Assembly: GCA_900767015.1 (NCBI GenBank)
Contig: CAAFXQ010000216.1
Coordinates: 1-10,501 of the forward strand
Source: Clostridia bacterium
GTDB taxonomy: Bacteria > Bacillota > Clostridia > Oscillospirales > Acutalibacteraceae
DNA length: 10,501 nt
Direction of reading: 5' to 3'
This document shows, in pieces, positions 1 to 6,041 of this stretch. The translations under genes and the position numbers were made by a program. The first letter of the stretch is position 1. The number at the start of each line of letters is the position of its first letter. The notes beneath the pieces are model-generated. The model ran no database searches. It saw nothing but the letters and a program-made list of their open reading frames with translations, and had not been told where the DNA came from.

Positions 1-5
1 CCTGG

Positions 6-37
6 TGAGGGAGCTGTCACGAAGTGACTGAGGGAGT
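6..37 (-). repeat. Tripartite hairpin repeat, copy at left edge
   Basis: This 32-base stretch is an exact reverse complement of 10298-10329. It contains a central GTCAC/GTGAC hairpin with a 3-base loop, flanked by two CTCCCTC blocks when read on the minus strand. The copy lacks the terminal GAGGGAGC hairpin arm seen at 10332-10339, because the sequence diverges or is cut by the window edge. The architecture suggests a dispersed intergenic repeat (REP- or MITE-like). I do not recognise a named family. Confidence 0.8.
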
Positions 38-53
38 GCTCGCTGACCGTCAG

Positions 54-68
54 CACTCGGTAAAACTC
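54..68 (+). repeat. 15-base motif inverted relative to the right edge
   Basis: CACTCGGTAAAACTC is the exact reverse complement of 10428-10442. The preceding bases (39-53) also resemble the reverse complement of 10443-10456 with mismatches, so the true homologous unit is nearer 28-30 bases. In both places it follows a CTCCCTC hairpin repeat, which suggests that it is the outer part of the same composite module. Confidence 0.65.
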
Positions 69-82
69 TTCTTGGAATCCTC

Positions 83-104
83 GGGCGACCACACGGGATC
101 GCCC
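83..104. repeat. GGGCGA/TCGCCC hairpin module
   Basis: GGGCGA at 83-88 pairs with TCGCCC at 99-104 around a 10-base loop. The following CCCTACAAAATCTACGGA resembles, in reverse complement, the right-edge stretch near 10218-10240 (GGGGAAGTTTGTAGATTT). It forms part of the left composite repeat and has no associated gene. Confidence 0.5.
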
Positions 105-181
105 CTACAAAATCTACGGACTCCCCTCCACGGCTCAGTCACTTCTGCGGCCGGCGTCTGTCCTTTGGCACCGTGTTCCCT

Positions 182-211
182 GCGACCACAACTATTCACT
201 ATTCATTAAAA
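182..211 (-). repeat. Short 7-base-period module joined to GTGGTCGC, left copy
   Basis: Read on the minus strand it is TTTTAATGAA, then a TAGTGAA unit, then TAGTTGTGGTCGC. The right edge (10118-10161, plus strand) has the same start and end but four period-7 units instead of two. This is a variable-copy micro-tandem inside a larger inverted module. Confidence 0.65.
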
Positions 212-267
212 AAGTCCACCGAAAACTAATAGACGGTCACACGTCTCACCCCTACAACCAATCCCTT

Positions 268-1140
268 TCACACTCCCGTCAGGTCAAAGTCCGGAATAAA
301 CCCGCTGTCCGCCGCCGTTCTTTGCTGAACAAAGGCGTTTTCAAAGCCCTCTTCCTCCAAAAACAGAAGCACCTTTTCATACTCCCTTTCGGTGATTCTG
401 CGCTGAAGCTCCGGGAAAGCGTCAATCTCACCGCAGGGTGTGTATTGCGCCATCAGGCTGACCAATGTTTTTTCTCCGAGCGTTTTTTTGATCCACGAGA
501 AAATTTCAATCGAACGGTTGGTGTTCATCGGCAAAATCAGATGCCGGATCATGAGTCCCTTTTTTAGCTTCCCGTCCGCCGAAAACACGTCCTCGCACAC
601 CTGTCGCCGCATTTCCAGAACGGCAGCCGACGCCTTTTCAAAGTAATTTGCGGCCGCCGAATACTTTTGCGCTCTGTCCGCCGTGATGTACTTAAGATCC
701 GGCAGATATATGTCTATTAGCCCCTCCAGCCGCTTGAGCGTTTCCACACTTTCATAGCCGCTGCTGTTATAGACAACGGGAACGGGGCTTTTATAGTCTT
801 TTAAAACACGGGCAAGCTGTAAGGCATAGTGGGTCGGATTGACAAGATTGATGTTTTCTGCGCCCTGCTCAATCAGGGAATCAAAAATCTCCGTCAGCCG
901 CTTGTCGCTTATCCTCTTTCCGAAACAACCGTGGCTGATCGGATAATTCTGGCAGTACACACAGCGAAGATTGCAGCCGGAAAAGAAAACCGTTCCCGAA
1001 CCGTTTTTTCCGCTGATACACGGTTCTTCCCAATGGTGGAGCGCCGCTCTGGCGACAACAAAGTCCTCCCCAACACCGCAGAAGCCGACAGCGTTTTTGC
1101 GGTCGGCAGAGCACTGTCTCGGACACATATTGCAAATCAA
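268..1140 (-). CDS. PflX-like radical SAM protein (4Fe-4S), function unassigned
   Basis: This 290-residue protein belongs to the radical SAM superfamily, in the group often annotated as putative pyruvate formate-lyase activating enzyme (PflX, COG1313). The cluster motif CxxxCxxC is at residues 56, 60 and 63, within SGCNLRCVYCQNY, and would bind the [4Fe-4S] cluster that cleaves S-adenosylmethionine. The N-terminal cysteine set C3, C6, C10 and C21, the EEP.ISG..GSGT..F lead-in (about 38-53), RHLILP (199-204) and the PDFD.TGV ending are typical of this group. The length is normal. The start is a TTG: a GGAGG lies 7 bases upstream, and this start keeps C3, whereas the next ATG is too far from the ribosome binding site and would lose it. 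It diverges from coaX. The family's substrate is not established, and no pyruvate formate-lyase gene lies in the window, so a PflA role should not be assumed. Confidence 0.9.
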   Translation of the reverse strand: MICNMCPRQCSADRKNAVGFCGVGEDFVVARAALHHWEEPCISGKNGSGTVFFSGCNLRCVYCQNYPISHGCFGKRISDKRLTEIFDSLIEQGAENINLVNPTHYALQLARVLKDYKSPVPVVYNSSGYESVETLKRLEGLIDIYLPDLKYITADRAQKYSAAANYFEKASAAVLEMRRQVCEDVFSADGKLKKGLMIRHLILPMNTNRSIEIFSWIKKTLGEKTLVSLMAQYTPCGEIDAFPELQRRITEREYEKVLLFLEEEGFENAFVQQRTAADSGFIPDFDLTGV

Positions 1141-1147
1141 AGCACGG

Positions 1148-1156
1148 CCTCCTCTC
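1148..1156 (-). promoter_or_regulatory. Strong ribosome binding site deciding a TTG start
   Basis: On the minus strand the sequence is GAGAGGAGG, then 7 bases, then TTG at 1138-1140. The spacing is optimal for TTG and is about 19 bases for the in-frame ATG four codons downstream, so TTG is the likely initiator of the radical SAM gene. Confidence 0.75.
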
Positions 1157-1171
1157 TTTATTTTTTTCCTT

Positions 1172-1200
1172 ATTTTACCACATAAATTTGACTTTTTCCA
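1172..1200 (-). promoter_or_regulatory. Probable promoter of the radical SAM gene
   Basis: Minus strand: -35 TGGAAA (1195-1200), 17-base spacer, -10 TAAAAT (1172-1177). The match is moderate. It overlaps the coaX promoter on the opposite strand, so the two transcripts probably compete or are co-regulated. Confidence 0.5.
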
Positions 1201-1216
1201 TTCTTTCGTCTATACT
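1188..1216 (+). promoter_or_regulatory. Sigma-A type promoter of coaX
   Basis: -35 TTGACT (1188-1193), 17-base spacer, -10 TATACT (1211-1216): one mismatch from consensus in each hexamer. It predicts a transcript start near 1223-1225, only a few bases before the hairpin at 1228-1269. Confidence 0.75.
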
Positions 1217-1227
1217 TTTTATAGCTT

Positions 1228-1283
1228 GGGTGACACATATAATCCGTATTTGGGTTATATGAGCCACCCTAACGGAAAGGGTG
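1228..1283 (+). promoter_or_regulatory. coaX 5' leader hairpin with a competing anti-Shine-Dalgarno pairing
   Basis: Bases 1228-1245 pair with 1252-1269 over 18 steps (15 Watson-Crick, one G-U, mismatches A1233/C1264 and A1235/A1262) around a GTATTT loop. The 3' arm end CACCCT (1265-1270) is also perfectly complementary to AGGGTG (1278-1283), which overlaps the coaX ribosome binding site ahead of the ATG at 1289. The two pairings share 1265-1269 and exclude each other. This is the layout of a translational switch, although a plain 5'-end stabilising hairpin or a DNA operator is also possible. It should be compared with the pan RNA motif known upstream of pantothenate genes in Firmicutes; I cannot confirm a match. 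Confidence 0.55.
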
Positions 1284-1288
1284 ATTGT

Positions 1289-2065
1289 ATGATTCTCGCC
1301 ATTGACATCGGCAATACCAATATCACGCTCGGCGGCTACGACCGGGACAAGCTTGTTTTACTTTCACGCATGTACACCGCACGGAACAAAACAAGCGACG
1401 AATACGCAACGGGACTTCTTGACCTGCTTCGGTTTCATCATATTTCACCCGAAGCGTTTGACGGTGCGGTTTTAAGCAGTGTCGTCCCGCAGCTGACCCA
1501 GGTTTTCTCCCGTGCGGTCAGTCTTGTTGTTAAAAAAGAACCGATTATCGTCGGGTCTGCTCATTACGGCGGACTGAAAGTTGAAGTGCTTCCGATCTCC
1601 TCGCTCGGCGCCGATCTGATCGCCGGCTGTGTCGGTGCGTTAAGCAAATATCCGACCCCGTGCATTGTTGCCGACCTCGGAACCGCTACGAAGCTTCTTG
1701 TACTCGACAAGAACGGGTACTTTTCGGGCTGTATTATCGCCCCCGGGGTCAAGATATCCCTTGATGCTCTTGCGTCCTCGGCGGCTCTTCTTCCGTCGAT
1801 CAGCTTCACAAAGCCCGAAAAAGTCATCGGCACCAACACCGTCGAATGTATGCAGTCCGGCTCGGTTTACGGAACAGCGGCGATGCTCGACGGGCTGATC
1901 AGGCGAATTCGAAACGAGCTTGGCGCCGACGACGTGACGGTTGTGGCGACCGGCGGATACAGCAAAGGCATTATCCCCTGCTGCGAAGAAAAACTCATCT
2001 TCGACGAAAACCTCGTTCTTTACGGGCTGAAAACGATTTATGACCGCAGTCAGGCCGACGGCTGA
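1289..2065 (+). CDS. coaX: Type III pantothenate kinase
   Basis: CoaX phosphorylates pantothenate with ATP, the first step of coenzyme A synthesis, in the cytoplasm. The 258-residue length is typical of the type III family (ASKHA fold). Visible motifs are DIGNTN (6-11, phosphate-binding), LSSVVPQL (62-69), LGADL (106-110), DLGTAT (129-134), GCIIAPG (147-153), NTVECMQSG (183-191) and TGG (221-223). The Asp residues D6, D109 and D129 correspond to the family's three conserved acidic positions. Two positions differ from the usual pattern: Leu110 where GADR normally has Arg, and Lys135 where GTATT has Thr. The ATG at 1289 is preceded by a GGAAAGGGTGAT ribosome binding site; a longer in-frame opening from 971 runs through the divergent promoter and is not real. 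It is monocistronic, with its own promoter, structured leader and terminator. Confidence 0.93.
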   Translation: MILAIDIGNTNITLGGYDRDKLVLLSRMYTARNKTSDEYATGLLDLLRFHHISPEAFDGAVLSSVVPQLTQVFSRAVSLVVKKEPIIVGSAHYGGLKVEVLPISSLGADLIAGCVGALSKYPTPCIVADLGTATKLLVLDKNGYFSGCIIAPGVKISLDALASSAALLPSISFTKPEKVIGTNTVECMQSGSVYGTAAMLDGLIRRIRNELGADDVTVVATGGYSKGIIPCCEEKLIFDENLVLYGLKTIYDRSQADG

Positions 2066-2082
2066 CAGCTTTTTCAAAGTGA

Positions 2083-2120
2083 CCCCCGCAGAAGCCGTAT
2101 TCTGCGGGGGCTGTTGTTTT
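2083..2120 (+). terminator. Intrinsic terminator of coaX
   Basis: An 11-bp perfect stem (2083-2093 with 2100-2110, CCCCCGCAGAA and its complement) encloses a 6-base loop and is followed by CTGTTGTTTTGTT. It lies 18 bases after the coaX stop. There is no T-run on the other strand, so it serves the plus strand only. Confidence 0.85.
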
Positions 2121-2166
2121 GTTCCGGCCGGGCATGATACCGCCGCTTTCCGTCCGGTAAGGCAAC

Positions 2167-2191
2167 AAAAAAAGGCAGCTTTTCGCTGCCT
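2167..2191 (-). terminator. Intrinsic terminator of the leftward gene block
   Basis: On the minus strand the AGGCAGC/GCTGCCT stem (2173-2179 with 2185-2191) is followed directly by a run of six T (2172-2167). It closes the 63-aa gene and probably the whole leftward operon, facing the coaX terminator about 50 bases away. Confidence 0.85.
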
Positions 2192-2219
2192 GAAATTTTC
2201 AATTAAAATGATGCTTGCA

Positions 2220-2411
2220 TTACGCTGCTGAAGTTTCGGAAATGAAGTCCTTATCGAAGCAGGAGCAGGAAACATAGTTTTCTCTGTTATCTGCGTCTTT
2301 CGCATTCTTCTTTTCGATGAGCTTGGTAACAGCAACATAAATACCGGCAATTGCACCGACAACAGCGGCGATAATTGAAATGACTTTTACTACCTTTTTG
2401 AACTTTTCCAT
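2220..2411 (-). CDS. Small single-pass membrane protein with C-terminal CSC motif
   Basis: This is a 63-residue protein that I do not recognise as a named family. Residues 1-6 are basic (MEKFKK), about 8-29 form one hydrophobic helix rich in Val, Ile, Ala and Gly, 30-45 are charged (KLIEKKNAKDADNRE), and the tail carries a C-S-C motif at 49-51 and ends in SETSAA. The ATG at 2411 is chosen over an upstream ATG at 2450 because GGAGG lies 7-8 bases before it and because the predicted transcript starts near 2450. It has its own near-perfect promoter within the 97-base gap after the 333-aa gene and ends at a good terminator. It could be expressed alone or at the end of the surface-protein operon. 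The topology is uncertain because both sides of the helix are basic. The twin cysteines could bind metal or form disulfides, but nothing shows which. Confidence 0.75.
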   Translation of the reverse strand: MEKFKKVVKVISIIAAVVGAIAGIYVAVTKLIEKKNAKDADNRENYVSCSCFDKDFISETSAA

Positions 2412-2456
2412 GACAGTGCCTCCAAAAATATTTTCTTGAATTATTTTCATAAATCA

Positions 2457-2485
2457 ATTATACACTTGTACATCTTTGTTGTCAA
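2457..2485 (-). promoter_or_regulatory. Perfect-consensus sigma-A promoter for the 63-aa gene
   Basis: On the minus strand TTGACA (2480-2485), a 17-base spacer and TATAAT (2457-2462) match the housekeeping consensus at all 12 positions. The predicted start is near 2450, giving a 5' leader of about 39 bases before the ATG at 2411. It is the best promoter in the window. Confidence 0.85.
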
Positions 2486-2508
2486 TACACAAAGACTTTT
2501 TAATTTTT

Positions 2509-3510
2509 TCAGTAGGTTATTTTGTACTCACTTGTAAAGTCGCCGTGCGCCTTCATGGTGACCGGAATACTGATAACAACCTTGTATTTTCCGCTGCCGC
2601 TCGCCTCGGTAACCTGCATATAGTGTTTCATCGAGGTGATCTTCCCGTCCTTGTTGATTGCCGCTTCGATGTACGAATTGTCGTATACAATCGAAAGCTC
2701 ACTGAGCTTCGCCGCGCTCGGAAGCCCGAGCGCTTCAATGCTGATAACCTCCATACAGCCTGCATAGCTGTTCGCCGCCGTGTCAAGCGTCTGCGTTTCA
2801 CTCCCGAAGTTAAGCTTCAGCGTGTAGCCGCCGTTTCCGTCCGCCTTGGCGCTTGCGGATTTGACAAAGCTTTCGGTGACGGCGGTGCTTTTTCCGAGCG
2901 GAGCAATCACCTGATTCGGGGATTTTCCGGCCTGCTCTTCCCCGGTTTCCTGTGCCATACCGTCTTTAAAGGTATAGGTCGTCGTGCCGTTCGGAGAATT
3001 CTTCTTGATAAGATCGTCGGCAATCGACTTGATCGTATCACCGCCCGTCAGCTCATCAATCGTCATGTTGAGGTTATTCGTTTTGACAAGCGTAAAATTC
3101 TTCGTCTTTTTCAGCTTGTTGACGGCGTTTACATAAGCCGCAATAATCTCGCTCTTATTCTTCGGAACATTCTTTTCCGCCTCCGCTTTTTTAGATGCCT
3201 CTTCGGACGCCGCAATCGACTCCTTTTCGGCTATCAGCCAATCCGGATCCCCGACTGTCGGTGCGGTTGTTTCCTGATAATTGCCGTCAATGGAAATTGG
3301 CTGCTGCGTCTGAAGCGAAGCGGTTGACGAGCCGGAAGCCGAGGTCGCCGGAGCAAAGGTCTGGGACATCGTTGTCAAAGGCGGCAAAGCGGTTGTCGTA
3401 TCGGCTTCTTTCCGTCTTACACGGACAAGACCGACGGCAAGACTCATACTGAAAATCCACACCGCAATTACAAGTATAACGGCGATTTGCGTAAGCTTTT
3501 TATAGTTCAT
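2509..3510 (-). CDS. Membrane-anchored protein with S/T/P-rich stalk and the shared C-terminal domain
   Basis: The 333-residue protein begins with one hydrophobic segment (about 9-29) and no clear cleavage site, so it is probably a signal anchor. An unusual basic cluster (RVRRK) just after the helix makes the orientation less certain. Residues 36-90 are rich in Thr, Ser, Pro and Gln, like an extracellular stalk, and 93-116 are a charged helical stretch (EKES...AEAEKN). Residues about 117-333 resemble the C-termini of the three upstream genes: an amphipathic start (EIIAAYVNAVNKLKKTKNFTLVKT), then beta-rich segments with FKDGMA, a GGYTLKL strand, an INKDGKI turn and a final YKITY strand. No FN3 domain is present. 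Its start has an AAGGAA site 7 bases upstream. It lies 60 bases after the 796-aa gene and is the only tethered member of the set. The function is unknown; a membrane receptor or anchor for the secreted paralogues is inference. Confidence 0.85.
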   Translation of the reverse strand: MNYKKLTQIAVILVIAVWIFSMSLAVGLVRVRRKEADTTTALPPLTTMSQTFAPATSASGSSTASLQTQQPISIDGNYQETTAPTVGDPDWLIAEKESIAASEEASKKAEAEKNVPKNKSEIIAAYVNAVNKLKKTKNFTLVKTNNLNMTIDELTGGDTIKSIADDLIKKNSPNGTTTYTFKDGMAQETGEEQAGKSPNQVIAPLGKSTAVTESFVKSASAKADGNGGYTLKLNFGSETQTLDTAANSYAGCMEVISIEALGLPSAAKLSELSIVYDNSYIEAAINKDGKITSMKHYMQVTEASGSGKYKVVISIPVTMKAHGDFTSEYKITY

Positions 3511-3532
3511 GGCTTGGTTCCTTTTTTGGTAA

Positions 3533-3563
3533 ACCCAAGGAGGCAGCAGTCGCCTCCTTGGGT
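3533..3563 (-). promoter_or_regulatory. 12-bp hairpin between the 796-aa and 333-aa genes
   Basis: ACCCAAGGAGGC (3533-3544) pairs perfectly with GCCTCCTTGGGT (3552-3563) around a 7-base loop. On the minus strand the stem is followed only by TTTACC, too short a T-run for a strong terminator. It may be a partial terminator or a processing/stability element that sets the ratio of the 333-aa protein to upstream members. Confidence 0.5.
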
Positions 3564-3570
3564 CATTTCA

Positions 3571-5961
3571 TTATCTTGTGATTACATATTTATAGTTGGA
3601 ATTTCCGGAGATCGCCATCAGGAAGCTCATTCCCTCTGCACTGCCGGACATCGAAAGGGAGAACGGTGAGACAACCGTAAGGCTGTTAAGCTTGCAGTCT
3701 TTTGAAATAACGGCCGTAATCGTGGTGTCGCCTACGGTGAGATTGACTGCGCCTGCGTCCTCTACACCGGCAAATTCTTTTGCCATGCTGTCCATAAAGC
3801 CGTCATGTACCAGGGTTGCGGCGCCGTTTTTCGACGCTTCCTGTTTCAGCTTGATAACGATTTTCTGTGTTCCGTCGGAATTATCGGCAACCGCAACGGA
3901 AGAAATCTTCTTGCTGAAGTTTGCAACATCGTCCTGCTTGTAGAAATAGGCGGACGCTCTTGTCGGTGCGATGGCTTCGTCGGGGAATATGTTGTATATG
4001 TTTTCCCCTTGCGTATAGGTGGCTCTTCCGCTGTCGAAATTCAGTGTCGTACTGCTGTTTTCGTTGAAGGAATCTTCGAGCTCTTTGTAAAGCTCAGGAG
4101 CAAGAACCTTAAGATACGGCTTGACATCTTTGCCGTCTGACTCGATCCGGTCAATATTGGCTTTCATTGTGATATCTCTTTTGAGCGTATACTTTCCGGT
4201 ATCGTTCTTGGTGTTGTTCATTGCCTGAACAAGCTTGAGCGTATAAAGCGTTTTAACTTCGTTATTGTTGCTGAACTTCGCAGCCGGAGTCGTATACTCA
4301 AATTCTTCACTGCAATAGGGTACACTGCTTAATGTAAGGTAATTGGTGTACTTGATTTTTCCGTCAAGCTCCTGGCAGGCACGGACTCTGAATTTGCCGT
4401 TATTTGCCAGAATGCGGATTCTGTATGTCGTTTCGGGAGCCAGATACGTTTTGACGGAGCCCGAGGTTACCGTTGTCTGGTTATCCCAGCCGTCGGAATA
4501 GGACTTGACCTGAACGGTGTATTTTGTTGCGCCGGACTGCTTGTCAAAGGTAAGAGCGGTCGCATAGCCCGAGGCCTCCGCCTTGAGATTGTAGGCGCCG
4601 ACCTTGATTGTTGACTTATACGGCTGATTGCTGTAATAACGGGGCGTATAAACCGGCTTCCATTCGTTCGTCGTATAGTCATAATATTCGAATTCATAGA
4701 AGGAATCCTTGACCGGCGTCCACTTGAACGCATAGGTTCCCGAATGGGTTGAATGATAGCTCGACTGATATTCACTTGCCGTAAACTCGTTGAAGTCGGC
4801 ATAGTATGTGGTAAACTTGATCTTGTCGGAATTCGTACCGTAGGTTTTACCGCCGTTTGCGGTGTGATACGGCTTGATGATATAATAATAGCTCGTTTCA
4901 GGACTGAGACCGGTTGCTTTATACGACGTTGACGAGGTAGAAGCAAGTCTGTCCCACTTCTTGGTCGATGGGTTGTACCGATAAACGTAATAAGCCGTAG
5001 CACCGGTTGTTTTGCTCCATTTTAAGGTAGCGGTAGTTCCGTAAGGTGTCACCGTAAGACCGGTCGTCTTTCCGGGAGCCGTTGCAAACGAGAAATCAGT
5101 CGTAGCTGAGTAAATATAGGAGCTTCCGACTTTCTTGAAGGTACGGATACGGACATAGTATTTTGTTCCCGTATTAAGCTTTGAGAGCGTGTAGGTCGGC
5201 GAAGTGACGTTCGCTTTCCTGACCCAGCTTGAGCCGGACTTGAGATAGACCTGATAGCCCGTTGCCGAGCTGACCTTACCCCAGGTAAGCGTCGCCGTAT
5301 CGGCGGTAACCGCACTCAGCTTGACGGAGGTCGGAGCGGTGAGGACGCATTTCGCCTTGACGGTCGAAGAGAACGGACCGTAATAGTTCTTGCCGCTGAC
5401 GGTTCTGTAAGCGCGGATACGGAAATAATAAGTCGATCCGAGCTTGGCGCCGGTAACGGTTTTGCTGTTCGTAGTGGTCTTGTACTTGTAAACCCATTTT
5501 CCGCCGGTATACAGATAAATCTGATATCCGGAAGCGCCGGCAACCTTGTTCCAGCTGAGTTTAAATCCGGTTGCCGTTGCGGAGGATGCCTTTGCGCCGG
5601 TGACAGCGGCAAGCGCCGTCTTGGCGGAAACCGTGGAAGAATAGTTGCCGTAGGTCGTTTTGAAAAGACCCTTGTCATACGCTCTTACCCGGTATTTATA
5701 GGTTGTGTTGATTTTCAGGTTCGTGTGCGTATAGGTTTTTGAAGAGGTGGTCGCAAGCTTTTTCCAGCTTGAGCCGGATGCAACATACACTTCATAGCCG
5801 TCGGCGCCCGAAACGCCCGGCCAGGAAAGAGTGATGCTGTTATATGTGGCGGTTGCCTTCGGTGTCGAAACCGTACCGAGCGCAAAAACACTCACGCAGG
5901 TTGCAAGCACCATCGAAAGGCAGAAAAGAACAGCCACAAGATGTTTGACGGATTTTTTCAT
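3571..5961 (-). CDS. Secreted multi-FN3 protein with the shared C-terminal domain
   Basis: This 796-residue protein starts with a signal peptide (about 1-28, MKKSVKHLV... to FALG). FN3 domains lie at about 31-115, 118-205, 208-295 and 298-386, each showing the W..V.GA.GY.VY core and a YR.RAY-like strand. A tyrosine-rich degenerate module (388-452) and a further FN3-like unit (453-558) follow. Residues about 565-796 are the shared C-terminal domain, ending YKYVITR. There is no LPXTG motif, SLH, choline-binding or other wall-anchoring module. Residues 1-294 align without gaps to the next gene upstream, showing tandem duplication. AAGGAGG lies 9 bases before the ATG. It follows the 520-aa gene by 80 bases and precedes the anchored 333-aa gene. 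FN3 arrays of this kind occur in extracellular adhesins and carbohydrate-active proteins; no catalytic domain is visible here, so adhesion or scaffolding is inference. Confidence 0.88.
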   Translation of the reverse strand: MKKSVKHLVAVLFCLSMVLATCVSVFALGTVSTPKATATYNSITLSWPGVSGADGYEVYVASGSSWKKLATTSSKTYTHTNLKINTTYKYRVRAYDKGLFKTTYGNYSSTVSAKTALAAVTGAKASSATATGFKLSWNKVAGASGYQIYLYTGGKWVYKYKTTTNSKTVTGAKLGSTYYFRIRAYRTVSGKNYYGPFSSTVKAKCVLTAPTSVKLSAVTADTATLTWGKVSSATGYQVYLKSGSSWVRKANVTSPTYTLSKLNTGTKYYVRIRTFKKVGSSYIYSATTDFSFATAPGKTTGLTVTPYGTTATLKWSKTTGATAYYVYRYNPSTKKWDRLASTSSTSYKATGLSPETSYYYIIKPYHTANGGKTYGTNSDKIKFTTYYADFNEFTASEYQSSYHSTHSGTYAFKWTPVKDSFYEFEYYDYTTNEWKPVYTPRYYSNQPYKSTIKVGAYNLKAEASGYATALTFDKQSGATKYTVQVKSYSDGWDNQTTVTSGSVKTYLAPETTYRIRILANNGKFRVRACQELDGKIKYTNYLTLSSVPYCSEEFEYTTPAAKFSNNNEVKTLYTLKLVQAMNNTKNDTGKYTLKRDITMKANIDRIESDGKDVKPYLKVLAPELYKELEDSFNENSSTTLNFDSGRATYTQGENIYNIFPDEAIAPTRASAYFYKQDDVANFSKKISSVAVADNSDGTQKIVIKLKQEASKNGAATLVHDGFMDSMAKEFAGVEDAGAVNLTVGDTTITAVISKDCKLNSLTVVSPFSLSMSGSAEGMSFLMAISGNSNYKYVITR

Positions 5962-6041
5962 AGGATAAAGCCTCCTTGCTGCTTTGTTATTCTACGCCTT
6001 GACCGGAACAAAGGGTAAAGGCGGTATTTCATATTCCATAC

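Larger units (their letters stand above)
1..267. other. Gene-free left edge made of repeat modules
   Basis: No convincing coding region is present; the only open frame of note (24-209) runs through hairpin repeats and has no ribosome binding site. The stretch holds, in order, a tripartite hairpin repeat (6-37), a short motif shared in inverted form with the right edge (54-68), a GGGCGA/TCGCCC hairpin (83-104), and an AT-rich 7-base-period module joined to GTGGTCGC (182-211). Most of these have a counterpart in opposite orientation at 10118-10455. Bases 212-267 separate the repeats from the end of the radical SAM gene and show only a weak 5-bp hairpin (231-246). Confidence 0.7.

Noticed and set aside
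231..246. AGACG/CGTCT hairpin downstream of the radical SAM gene as its terminator
   Set aside because: The stem is only 5 bp with a 6-base loop, and the minus-strand tail (ATTAGTTTT) is not a clean T-run. No reliable terminator for this gene is visible in the window.
971..1288. Longer coaX start at 971
   Set aside because: It would read through the divergent gene, the promoter and the leader hairpin. The ATG at 1289 has a ribosome binding site and gives the normal family length.
2412..2450. Upstream ATG at 2450 for the small membrane protein
   Set aside because: The predicted transcript begins near 2450 and the GGAGG site fits the ATG at 2411.
2476..3327. Plus-strand open frame of 283 codons opposite the 333-aa gene
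   Set aside because: It is a shadow of the minus-strand gene, Arg-rich, without a ribosome binding site or recognisable domain.
5875..5961. Lipoprotein signal (lipobox) in the FN3 proteins
   Set aside because: Cys22 is preceded by LAT or FST, and the matching position in the 737-aa protein by LTV. The -1 residue is not Gly, Ala or Ser, and an ordinary cleavage site near FA-LG or SA-KT fits better.
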